DNA from: Pseudidiomarina piscicola
GTDB taxonomy: Bacteria; Pseudomonadota; Gammaproteobacteria; Enterobacterales; Alteromonadaceae
NCBI RefSeq assembly: GCF_902806985.1
Contig: NZ_CADCXY010000001.1
Span: forward strand, 496,001 to 560,000
Direction: 5' to 3'
DNA: 64,000 nucleotides
Shown: piece after piece, positions 56,463-64,000 of the stretch
Layout: each line of letters begins with the position of its first letter
How positions within the stretch are numbered: the stretch's first letter is position 1
The notes under the pieces: model-generated
What the model saw: the letters and a program-made list of their open reading frames with translations, nothing else
Databases searched by the model: none
What the model was told of the DNA's origin: nothing
Made by a program: the position numbers and the translations under genes

Positions 56463-57550
56463 TAAGCATCAACCTGTTCGAAGGGGATGCGGATCTCTAC
56501 ACGCATACCACTGGGTTCATTAGCTGTTAATGTAAATGAGTAACGCTTACCATACAAGGCCTGCAAGCGATCACGTGTATTTGCGAGGCCAACACCACCT
56601 TTGTTGACTAGATCTGCCGGTGGCTGTTTGGTGCCTGGCCCATTGTCCGCGATGATCACCACTAACTCTTCGTGCTCACGCTTGGCTTGTACATTAATTT
56701 CACCGCCCTCTTCCATTTTCGCGATGGCATACTTGATGGAATTTTCAATTAACGGTTGTAAAAACAAACTTGGAACCAGCGCATGCTCAGCATCGTCATC
56801 GAGCTCGATAGTCACCTTTAACCGCTCATCGAAGCGCACCTTTTCAATATCTAAGTACAACATCAAGGCTTCAACTTCACGTGCTAGCGGGATCTTTTTA
56901 ATTGGCTCGTTATCAAGTGAGAAACGTAAAAATGAACTAAGTTTCGTCATCATCCGATTCGCCAGTTCATTCTCTTTAATAAGAATAAGCGTTGATATCG
57001 CATTTAGCGTGTTAAACAAAAAGTGCGGATTCAACTGGTAACGCAACATCTTTAACTGGGCTTGGTGCGCCATCGAGGTCGCCATTAGGGCTTTTTGCTT
57101 CTCGTCTTGAAGCATCTGATAGTACTTTATACCGAAATACAAACCACTCCAGCTCAACATAATGTAGAACTTGGCGGTGGTGTTTTTGAAGTAAAACCAG
57201 TTGCTCTCTGGGCGGAAACCAAATTTATAGATTTCCCAGTAGGTGGTGTTATCAATCACAGCCCAAATGCTTGCGCTCACATAAGCCGCAGCCAACGCAA
57301 TTAGCACCAGCAACCATGGCTTACTATCCCAAATACGGCGATACAGATAGCGTAACGGCACCGTCAAAAGAAAGCCGGCATAGGCCCCTAGTACGATAAT
57401 TAACACATAAATATCGCGCATTTCGTGCATCAGCGAGCCGATGTAACTCACTAAGGCATAACCGAACCACCCGGCGGCCTGTAGCACCCAGAAGAAACGG
57501 TTCCGATCGTCTAATAATGCTTTCCAGCGTCCTAACATAAAACTCATCAT
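56462..57550 (-). CDS. LytS/YehU-type sensor histidine kinase
   Basis: The 362-residue kinase has four or more membrane helices in the first 150 residues with no large periplasmic loop. The His_kinase domain follows, with H176 in YQLNPHFLFNTLNAIST. The ATPase domain has the N box QPLIENSIKYA, a G1 box DNGPG and GGVGLANTRDRL. The signal is unknown. The start is uncertain: ATG at 57550 is used, but ATGs at 57547 and 57538 and a TTG at 57568 are in frame. It forms a pair with the LytTR regulator. Confidence 0.93.
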   Translation of the reverse strand: MMSFMLGRWKALLDDRNRFFWVLQAAGWFGYALVSYIGSLMHEMRDIYVLIIVLGAYAGFLLTVPLRYLYRRIWDSKPWLLVLIALAAAYVSASIWAVIDNTTYWEIYKFGFRPESNWFYFKNTTAKFYIMLSWSGLYFGIKYYQMLQDEKQKALMATSMAHQAQLKMLRYQLNPHFLFNTLNAISTLILIKENELANRMMTKLSSFLRFSLDNEPIKKIPLAREVEALMLYLDIEKVRFDERLKVTIELDDDAEHALVPSLFLQPLIENSIKYAIAKMEEGGEINVQAKREHEELVVIIADNGPGTKQPPADLVNKGGVGLANTRDRLQALYGKRYSFTLTANEPSGMRVEIRIPFEQVDA

Positions 57551-57690
57551 CGTTAATTTGTCTACCAACTTACGATTATACCTAGAGTTTCAGCAACTGT
57601 CGGTTCATTTGTCGCAACCAACCCACTGTATAGCGTGTCTCCTGCGTGTTACTATTTTCGATTATTAGAGCTAAAACCTGCGAGGTAACT

Positions 57691-59463
57691 GTGCTGCACT
57701 ACGAAATTAGCCCGTTAGACCCAAACGGCCATCAATTTTCCGTAACTCTCAAGATACCCGCACAAGAGCGGCAACAGGTTGAACTCAAGCTGCCAGCATG
57801 GATTCCAGGTAGCTATATGATCCGCGATTTTGCCCGCAATATTCTGGATTTGCGCGCGCAAGCTAATGGCCAGTCTCTTAATGTGACCGCCACCGATAAG
57901 CAAACCTGGCAGGTTGAGGCCACGGACCATGCCATCGAAGTTTACTACCAAGTGTACGCGTTTGACCTTTCGGTACGTAGTGCCTACCTCGATCAATTCT
58001 TCGGCTTTTTCAATAACAGTAGTTTGTGTCTAGCGGTAAGCGGCTACACTGAACAACCTCACAGATTGACGCTCGCGCTACCAGTTGAACTGCAGCACTG
58101 GCATGTTGCTACGGGCATGCCTCGACAAAGTGGAGAGGCCTTTGCCGCGGGGCAATTTGAAGCGCCTAACTACGAGGCCCTGATCGACTATCCATTGCTA
58201 CTGGGCGAGCTCGATATTCATGAGTTTATTGCTGGCGGAATCAAGCACTCTTTTGTTACCGCGGGCCGTAATTTTGCCGATGCGCAGCGAATTTGTGGCG
58301 ACCTAGCTCGTATTTGTGAGCATCAAATCAATCTCTTTGATAAACAGGTGCCCTTCGACAACTACTTATTTTTGACCATTGTTGTTGGTAGCGGTTTTGG
58401 TGGGCTTGAGCATCGTAACTCAACGGCGCTAGTGTGCAGTCGTAAGGATCTGGTAAGCCCGAATAGCCCTGCGGCAATTGATGCGAACTATCGCACTTTT
58501 CTTAGCCTTTGCAGCCATGAATACTTTCATAGTTGGAACATCAAAACCCTCAAACCACGAGAGTTTCTTCCCTATCAACTGGACAGTGAGAACTACACAC
58601 GTCAGCTTTGGTTCTACGAAGGTATTACCTCCTATTTTGATGACTACATTGTGCATCAAGCTGGCCTGATTGATGCAAAAACCTATTTAGAATTGCTCGG
58701 TATGACCTTAGCTCGGGTTTATCGTGGTAGTGGTGTCGATCGTCAAACCGTCGGTGACTCGAGCCTGCAAGCCTGGAACCGCTTCTATAAGCAAGACGAA
58801 AATGCCCCTAATGCCATTGTGAGCTATTACGCAAAAGGCGCGCTGATCGCGCTGTGTCTCGACCTAATGATCCGGCAAGAAACGCGTAACGAGTTATCGT
58901 TAGCACAGGTGATGGCGAAGTATTGGGCAGCGTTTGGGCGCGATCTTCGCGGCACTTCTGAAACCAGCTTTAGCGAATTTCTTGCCGAGCACTATCAGCT
59001 TCACGTAGGTGCTTTTATCGACCGTGCGGTCAACACGACAGAAGACCTTCCCGTTGAGTCATTGTTGCAGCATGTGGGTATTACCATAGAACGCTCAGCA
59101 CCACAGGACGATAGTTCTATTGCCGGCAAGGTAGCTAGCGAGCCACTGCCCGTAGCGCTTGGAGCGAAGTTAAAGGCATCCAGTGCTGGGCTAGAGGTAC
59201 AAGTAGTGTATGCTGATGAAGCTGCTCATGAAGCGGGGCTAAGTGCGCAAGACCGCATCATTGCTATCGATAACTTACAAGCGACCGATAGCTCAATGCG
59301 TGAAATCTTTAGTCGTTATCAACCTGGCGATCGGGTGACGGTTCATGCCTTTAGACGCGACCAACTGTTAGCTCTAGAGTTGCGCTGGCAAGCGCCTAAG
59401 CAAACCAATTTTGTGCTGACAGTGGCTGAACCGCAACGCGCACAAAATTGGCTTAAGCTTTAA
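57691..59463 (+). CDS. M61 family glycyl aminopeptidase with PDZ domain
   Basis: The 590-residue protein has an N-terminal beta domain (LHYEISPLDPNGHQFSV). The catalytic domain has HEYFH (H276, E277, H280) in SHEYFHSWNIK and the third zinc ligand E310 in YEGITSYFDDY. A C-terminal PDZ domain (about 500-565) follows. M61 enzymes remove N-terminal Gly or Ala. The GTG at 57691 is used because GAGGTAACT directly precedes it; an upstream GTG at 57646 has no ribosome site. It ends one base from the convergent M23 gene. Confidence 0.93.
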   Translation: MLHYEISPLDPNGHQFSVTLKIPAQERQQVELKLPAWIPGSYMIRDFARNILDLRAQANGQSLNVTATDKQTWQVEATDHAIEVYYQVYAFDLSVRSAYLDQFFGFFNNSSLCLAVSGYTEQPHRLTLALPVELQHWHVATGMPRQSGEAFAAGQFEAPNYEALIDYPLLLGELDIHEFIAGGIKHSFVTAGRNFADAQRICGDLARICEHQINLFDKQVPFDNYLFLTIVVGSGFGGLEHRNSTALVCSRKDLVSPNSPAAIDANYRTFLSLCSHEYFHSWNIKTLKPREFLPYQLDSENYTRQLWFYEGITSYFDDYIVHQAGLIDAKTYLELLGMTLARVYRGSGVDRQTVGDSSLQAWNRFYKQDENAPNAIVSYYAKGALIALCLDLMIRQETRNELSLAQVMAKYWAAFGRDLRGTSETSFSEFLAEHYQLHVGAFIDRAVNTTEDLPVESLLQHVGITIERSAPQDDSSIAGKVASEPLPVALGAKLKASSAGLEVQVVYADEAAHEAGLSAQDRIIAIDNLQATDSSMREIFSRYQPGDRVTVHAFRRDQLLALELRWQAPKQTNFVLTVAEPQRAQNWLKL

Positions 59464-59464
59464 T

Positions 59465-60328
59465 TTAGAAGTGCTCTAACACCAATGCTGGGTCAAGTCT
59501 TAGGTTACGCCAGTTGACGCGCCAATCAAGATGCGGCCCCGTTGCCCTTCCCGTTGCACCAATGGCACCGATCACATCACCCTGTGCGAGCTGCTCGCCT
59601 GGCGTTACATCGACCCGACTTAGGTGAATATAAGTCGTAGTAATACCGTGGCCATGTTCAACAATTATGGTACCACCGGAATAGAACAGGTCGTCGTCGG
59701 CAAATACCACGCGGCCTGGCCACACCACTTTCACTGGGGTTCCAGTTGGGGCTGCAACATCTAGACCAAAATGTGGATTCCGTGGCTCGCCATTGAAGAT
59801 CCGCTGACTACCGTAAACCCCGCTAATGCGGCCTTGCGCCGGTTCAATAACAGGCGTCATAAAGTCATGACGTTGGCTAAAGGTCTGGCGCGCCTGCCAA
59901 ACAGCAGCCGCTTCTTTTCGCGCACGTGCAACTTGCTTAGGATCTGGGGTCACGGTGCGCTGTGGCACACCTTCCACCCGATCGATTTGATACTGGCGCG
60001 GTTCTAATTCAATGGTTTCGGTGACCACCTCACCGTTGGCTTGCGTGATCGTCAGTTGTTGTGTGCCGCGACTATCGCGGTCAAAGCCGAACACCACAAT
60101 GCCTTGCTCGGAAACGACCAAGTTCTCGCCATTCAGCGCCACTTGATTCTCCGGTGATGTTTTACCCATCATTAGTGCGCCAGAGGTTCTCGCCCCTGTA
60201 AGTTCAATAACCGAGGCCTCAGCCTTTGTGTCAGTTGGTAGCGCCAAAGCCTTTGGCGCTGCTACTAAGGCAAGCCAGCACACTAGCGCGCCAAGTAATG
60301 CCAATTGTGTCGTGACTTTTTTAAGCAT
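59465..60328 (-). CDS. M23 (LytM-type) peptidase with atypical HxD motif
   Basis: The 287-residue exported protein has a signal peptide (to about residue 29), a beta domain and a C-terminal M23 domain. H186 and D190 (HFGLD) and H235 (YIHLS) match the expected zinc and catalytic residues. The usual HxH at the end reads H266-L-D268 (GPHLDWRVNW), so one zinc-ligand His is Asp. Some other proteobacterial M23 proteins may share this variant. It may be an active peptidoglycan hydrolase or a degenerate regulator. The ATG at 60328 lies inside the end of the upstream gene (eight-base overlap). Confidence 0.9.
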   Translation of the reverse strand: MLKKVTTQLALLGALVCWLALVAAPKALALPTDTKAEASVIELTGARTSGALMMGKTSPENQVALNGENLVVSEQGIVVFGFDRDSRGTQQLTITQANGEVVTETIELEPRQYQIDRVEGVPQRTVTPDPKQVARARKEAAAVWQARQTFSQRHDFMTPVIEPAQGRISGVYGSQRIFNGEPRNPHFGLDVAAPTGTPVKVVWPGRVVFADDDLFYSGGTIIVEHGHGITTTYIHLSRVDVTPGEQLAQGDVIGAIGATGRATGPHLDWRVNWRNLRLDPALVLEHF

Positions 60329-61205
60329 AACCAATCGCTCCCTTCCCCACACCTTCATAAGCACGCACTGTTACTTTTTGGTCGTTTGAGGTTTCATTAG
60401 CGATGGCATGTGCAAGGTAATCAGCAATACACTCGACCGTTGAGTCGGTTGCAATAACGTAATTTTCAGCACGCGGAACCATCAACTCAAAACGACCTTG
60501 ATCGGCATCGTAACCGTAACCGATGTGAGTTGTGGCAGTGCATTTCTGAGCAGCTTCCGAGCGTTGTAAATCGCTAAGCTCTAGAACATCTTCTGCTGAG
60601 CCTAAATAAATATCGCGCCAACGTTCAGCCCATAACTGCTCTAGCTGCTCGGAACGCGAATTATCTAAGGCAATTTGAATACGTGAACGATGCCCATGGG
60701 CAATACGCTGGCAGTTACCGTCGTGTTTTTTCAGCCCATGAGTGTAGTGGTAAAACGCACCATCAATGACTTCTTCACGCAGTTCAACCGTAAGCCCGGC
60801 AACATTCACTGGTAGCTCGCGTTTTATCACCGCTCGTAAGTAGCCCATCACCGATGCCATGGTAACCCGCTCTGCATCAATAAAAGCAAAGGCATCTGAC
60901 GGACAGAAGAGATGAATCGAAGCATTTTCCGGGCGCATGAAATCGACCCAATAGCTGCTATCGCTTTCGTCATGTGTAACCACGGTGTAGCTGTGATTGG
61001 CAGGTACCGCTAGCTTGTGGTCGACCGCATCATCGATAATGCGCTTGATTTGCTTTTTCACTAGACCAAAGTCGAGCACCATTGATTGCTCATTTAAACT
61101 ACCATCGAGTACGATATCCACGATCCAACTCTCCCCAACGATTCCTCGTTCAGGGCACAAATAAGAAAAATCAATAACGGTCAGATCGTTTACAAATAAC
61201 TGCAT
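60321..61205 (-). CDS. Two-domain 6-carboxytetrahydropterin synthase (QueD/PTPS) family protein
   Basis: The 294 residues form two PTPS-like halves (about 1-148 and 149-294). The N-terminal half keeps LDFGLVKKQIKRIIDDAVDHKL with D62/H63, the catalytic Asp-His pair, but the zinc site is lost (CPERGIVGES). The C-terminal half keeps the zinc and nucleophile block C165-x4-H170-G-H172, but I see no DH pair. The active site could thus be composite. Classical QueD works in queuosine synthesis; the substrate of this long form is unclear. It overlaps the M23 gene by eight bases. Confidence 0.82.
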   Translation of the reverse strand: MQLFVNDLTVIDFSYLCPERGIVGESWIVDIVLDGSLNEQSMVLDFGLVKKQIKRIIDDAVDHKLAVPANHSYTVVTHDESDSSYWVDFMRPENASIHLFCPSDAFAFIDAERVTMASVMGYLRAVIKRELPVNVAGLTVELREEVIDGAFYHYTHGLKKHDGNCQRIAHGHRSRIQIALDNSRSEQLEQLWAERWRDIYLGSAEDVLELSDLQRSEAAQKCTATTHIGYGYDADQGRFELMVPRAENYVIATDSTVECIADYLAHAIANETSNDQKVTVRAYEGVGKGAIGYA

Positions 61206-61253
61206 AAAAATCTCTATCGGAAGCTAACTATAACGCGGGCAATGATAGCATCA

Positions 61254-61904
61254 TCAGCCGTTTAGAAGAACTTGAATTACCGCAAACCAATCAATTATTA
61301 GTTTGCCACATAACACGATTAAAAAGACGCCCATAACCCGATCCAGCCAGTGACCATAAGCCCAAATGCGTTGGTAAAACGCCGGAATCGTTAATAAGGT
61401 GGCCAACAGGACAAACCAAAGACCCGTCGCCACTGCAAGGTAAAAACCATAACCCACTTTAATCAACGTAGGCGTTGCTGGGTTAATGACAGCGGTAAAT
61501 AGGGCCATGAAAAACAGTGTGGCTTTAACATTTAGGCCATTGGTAATAAAGCCGATCCGGAACCCTTTAAGCCGTGATAATTCGCCCGCGGCAGCTGCAG
61601 CATTCGGTTGCTCTGCGCGCGGCCGAGCCCGAATAGCTTGGCTGCCTATCCAGCCTAAATATAAGGCGCCTAACAACAATAGTGTGGCATACACCCACTG
61701 ATAGCGGTGAATAATCAAGGTGACACCTAACAGTGAATAAGCGACATGAACCAAGATACCCGTACCAATGCCTACCGCCACCCAACGGCCAATACGCCGA
61801 CCATAGGCGAGGCTATAGCGTGCGGTGACCGCAAAGTCGGGCCCGGGCGAGGCGACCGCCAAAAAATGCAAAATGGCGATTTCGATAAATTCGCGTAAAT
61901 ACAT
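61254..61904 (-). CDS. LysE/RhtB family amino-acid exporter
   Basis: The 216-residue protein has about six helices and the family start HFLAVASPGPDFAVTARYSLAYGRRIG, followed by GFITNGLNVKATLFFMALF in the middle. It should export an amino acid or analogue; the substrate cannot be read. It is divergent from the LysR gene across 74 bases, the classic layout in which the LysR protein controls the exporter, as in LysG-LysE. Confidence 0.9.
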   Translation of the reverse strand: MYLREFIEIAILHFLAVASPGPDFAVTARYSLAYGRRIGRWVAVGIGTGILVHVAYSLLGVTLIIHRYQWVYATLLLLGALYLGWIGSQAIRARPRAEQPNAAAAAGELSRLKGFRIGFITNGLNVKATLFFMALFTAVINPATPTLIKVGYGFYLAVATGLWFVLLATLLTIPAFYQRIWAYGHWLDRVMGVFLIVLCGKLIIDWFAVIQVLLNG

Positions 61905-61978
61905 TGCTTAGGAACTCTTTTATGTTTAAATTTATGCAATACAGATTTACTTATTAGCAAACCAGAAACGACCTAAAG

Positions 61979-62905
61979 GTGACAGTTTTGAGCTTAAAAA
62001 ATTACTCGCTGAATGCCCTGCGTGTGTTTGCCGTTGCCGCTAATGCACCCTCGTTTAAGCATGCTGCGCAGCAGCTGGAGCTGTCACAATCGGCTATCAC
62101 AAGGCATATTCAAACCTTAGAGCAACAACTCGGCACCCCGCTCTTTCATCGCGACAACCGCGTTCATGCGTTAACGCCCGCTGGAGAACTGCTGGCCCCC
62201 ACTTTACTAAATCTCTTTCGACAGCTCGAGCAAAGCGTGGAACAAGCTCGCAGCTGTGGCGATGAAGAGCTTACCACATTGCGGGTTCTGGTCCCCGATA
62301 CCTTTTTGCGTTGGTGGTTGGCATCACGGCTGGCCGACTTCTCGGCGATCTATCCACACATTCGCGTGCAATTAGATACCTATCCAGAAGATGAGCAAGA
62401 CTTACAAGCTGCAGAGCTTACCCAGCGTTTACAGCATGGGCAAATTGATATTGCGTTAGTGGCAGGTAAATTGAAAGATCGCAGTTTACAGCAAGAACTT
62501 TTATACCAACCGCATTACTGCCCCATTAGCTCGCCGTCGATGACCACCTCGGCAGCTGCCCCCGCCATACCGGGGCACTGGTATGCCAACCCAGCCAGCT
62601 CAGTGTGGCAAACCTTTGTAAAACAACAGCAAAAACTCAGTCAGGCGTATCCGTTGTTAAGTGTGCCCAAAGCCAGTATCGGGCTCGATTTGCTGAATAG
62701 TTTTCCAGGTTTAAGCTTGATCAATACCCTCTATGCCCAGCACCCACAATTTGCACAGTGGACACTGCATGCAAAAAGCAGTGTAAAGAGCAAGTCAGCC
62801 GTTTATTACTGCTTAAAAGCCCGTGAGCGTCATCCAGTTGCTGTCGTTGCCTTTAGCAAGTGGCTGAGTAATCGTATCCAACAAAGCCTAACGGCCACTA
62901 CTTAG
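61979..62905 (+). CDS. LysR family transcriptional regulator
   Basis: The 308-residue protein has an N-terminal winged helix-turn-helix (about residues 10-70, LNALRVFAVAANAPSFKHAAQQLELSQSAITRHIQTLEQQLG) and a C-terminal effector-binding domain. The opening LKNYSLNALRVF resembles GcvA-type regulators. The start is either a GTG at 61979 or a TTG at 61988, which has AAGG eight bases upstream. It probably controls the divergent LysE-type exporter. Its 3' end overlaps the convergent MFS gene by eight bases. Confidence 0.92.
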   Translation: MTVLSLKNYSLNALRVFAVAANAPSFKHAAQQLELSQSAITRHIQTLEQQLGTPLFHRDNRVHALTPAGELLAPTLLNLFRQLEQSVEQARSCGDEELTTLRVLVPDTFLRWWLASRLADFSAIYPHIRVQLDTYPEDEQDLQAAELTQRLQHGQIDIALVAGKLKDRSLQQELLYQPHYCPISSPSMTTSAAAPAIPGHWYANPASSVWQTFVKQQQKLSQAYPLLSVPKASIGLDLLNSFPGLSLINTLYAQHPQFAQWTLHAKSSVKSKSAVYYCLKARERHPVAVVAFSKWLSNRIQQSLTATT

Positions 62906-64000
62906 GAAGACGACGCGCATTGAGCCAAGCCGCAACGAGTATAAGGCAAAACACCAAAAGAATCGCCGAGGCCGACCAGCCACTATCAATCAGCATGCCC
63001 ATAATGAAAGGTGCCAAGGCTGTCGAAAAAACCATCATTGCGTGCACTAGGGCGCGAACTGTTGCCAGGTACTTAGTTCCGTAAAGTTCCGCCCATAAGG
63101 TTCCAGATAACGCCGAGTTAATGCCTGCACTTACGCCGGCTAAGCCAAGGAACAGCCACCAAGCCCAAACGCCAAAGTCTCCGGCTAAAATAAGCGTCCC
63201 CAAACTTACTGGGACAATATTCAACCCAATAAACTGACGTGACCCCAGGCGATCAATCCAATCGCCGGCAAACACCGAAACGGTCACCCGACTCAATGAA
63301 AAAATCATAATTGCGCTGGCGGTGGCGGCCACAGACCAAGCATGTTGCTCTGCCAGCCACATTTGATTCAACAATAGCGCCGTGACCACAAATGGAAGCC
63401 CTAGCAAAGCTGGTAAAACCGTCCAGAACTTAGCCTGTCGCAGTAGATCGCGTTGTCGCACCACAACCTCTAACGCCGACGTTTCAGACGCCGAGGCAGG
63501 CTCCTCGTCTAGCTCGGGTTTCGCTAGTTGCAGCCATAGCATCAAGGGCAACGCCATGACTAAGAACAGCGCGAACAGCCACCATGTGTGCTGCCAATTA
63601 AAACTTGCAACAAGCGCCACTGACACCACCGGTAACAGCAATTCGCCAAGGGGGAAGCCCATACCGGCAAAGGCCACCGCTTTACCTCTTTGGTTGGTAA
63701 AGTAACGCCCCATACTGGTCATCGCGATGTGGCCCATAAAGCCTTGCCCAAACAACCTTAGCCCAGCCAACCCCAGCACCAGAGCCGCCAAATGCGCTGA
63801 CCAAGTGATCAATAATGCCGAAAGCGCGATACCGCAAAAAGTGAAACTGGTAAACTTGGCCAAGCTAACTTTATCCAGTTGCTTGCCTACGCGCATCAGC
63901 AGCAATCCACCTACAAAGGTCGCTGCCGCATAAACCGCGCCATACTCGCCATGGGTTAATGAATGCGCAGAGCGAAATGCATCGGTAAACAAACCTAATA
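62898..64000 (-). CDS. Major facilitator superfamily transporter (N-terminus beyond window)
   Basis: At least 367 residues are visible, with about 11 helices in two halves joined by a charged loop (around ELDEEPASASETSALEVVVRQRD). The frame stays open to the edge of the window, with residues LGLFTDAFRSAHSLTHGEYGAVYA there, which look like the end of helix 1. The true start is therefore outside. MFS signature-like residues (RVGKQLDKVSLAK) follow helix 2. The substrate is not evident. Confidence 0.88.
   Translation of the reverse strand, partial: LGLFTDAFRSAHSLTHGEYGAVYAAATFVGGLLLMRVGKQLDKVSLAKFTSFTFCGIALSALLITWSAHLAALVLGLAGLRLFGQGFMGHIAMTSMGRYFTNQRGKAVAFAGMGFPLGELLLPVVSVALVASFNWQHTWWLFALFLVMALPLMLWLQLAKPELDEEPASASETSALEVVVRQRDLLRQAKFWTVLPALLGLPFVVTALLLNQMWLAEQHAWSVAATASAIMIFSLSRVTVSVFAGDWIDRLGSRQFIGLNIVPVSLGTLILAGDFGVWAWWLFLGLAGVSAGINSALSGTLWAELYGTKYLATVRALVHAMMVFSTALAPFIMGMLIDSGWSASAILLVFCLILVAAWLNARRLPK

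Noticed and set aside
63990-63992. Start of the MFS gene at 63992
   Set aside because: That codon is TTG (Leu) in an open frame that continues to the window edge, and the residues look like the end of a membrane helix, so the true start is outside.

Overview
The window is ordinary core chromosome of a marine gammaproteobacterium, most likely an Idiomarinaceae/Alteromonadales member. I infer this from the protein families and gene order, not from any database match. Gamma-specific genes (rmf, zapC, proQ, fabA, hflD) sit in near-E. coli order. They are mixed with families typical of sodium-dependent, amino-acid-consuming marine bacteria: a 180-kDa-type NAD-glutamate dehydrogenase, Na+-coupled NSS and AGCS amino-acid transporters, an NhaC antiporter and many peptidases. 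I see no prophage, transposon, CRISPR array, toxin-antitoxin pair or defence island.

Layout. 1-2431 (minus): rluE-mnmA-hflD-purB, with purB cut by the window edge. 2547-4225 (plus): a polytopic membrane protein and a Bax-like glucosaminidase. 4200-13331 (minus): ccoNOQP, a terminator, ccoH-ccoI-ccoS, a TauE/SafE-like protein, uspE and ttcA; ccoG and fnr are absent from places where they are often found. 13549-15455 (plus): a lipoprotein, NfeD and a QmcA/stomatin. 15577-19721 (plus): an RND efflux pair without an outer-membrane channel gene. 19722-20212: noncoding DNA with hairpins and a strong terminator. 20213-23615 (plus): a TraB/GumN protein, a Lon-family protease (YcbZ type) and fabA with a conserved FabR/FadR-like operator.

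23699-41491 (minus, apart from one tRNA) has rmf, a DUF3466 protein, uup, a glutaredoxin-like gene, rlmKL, initiator tRNA-Met (plus strand), cpdB-like, zapC, pyrD, NAD-gdh and pepN. With the ycbZ-fabA pair before it, this matches the E. coli pepN-pyrD-zapC-rlmL-uup-rmf-fabA-ycbZ block. Here ycbX, pqiABC and matP are absent, and gdh, cpdB, the tRNA, the glutaredoxin and DUF3466 are added. 41500-44409: NhaC and NSS transporters. 44511-48610: a tight six-gene cluster, zinc-ribbon protein-yeaC-msrC-(96-aa acidic protein)-proQ-prc. 48747-51633: AGCS symporter and an M14 carboxypeptidase. 51705-54743: divergent gap (long form) and pykA. 54727-57550: LytS/LytTR-type two-component pair and a DUF6279 lipoprotein. 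57691-61205: M61 and M23 peptidases and a two-domain 6-carboxytetrahydropterin-synthase homologue. 61254-64000: LysE exporter, LysR regulator and an MFS transporter cut by the window edge.

Together the genes describe a respiring, protein- and peptide-degrading bacterium. PepN, M14 and M61 peptidases release amino acids, Na+ symporters import them, NAD-GDH feeds glutamate into the TCA cycle, and cbb3 oxidase respires at low oxygen. No strongly novel system stands out. The features most worth a second look are: a small, very acidic protein translationally overlapping the basic RNA chaperone ProQ; a pterin-synthase homologue whose catalytic residues appear split between two half-domains; an AGCS symporter with an insertion of about 100 residues; and a Lon-type protease with no recognisable Walker A motif.
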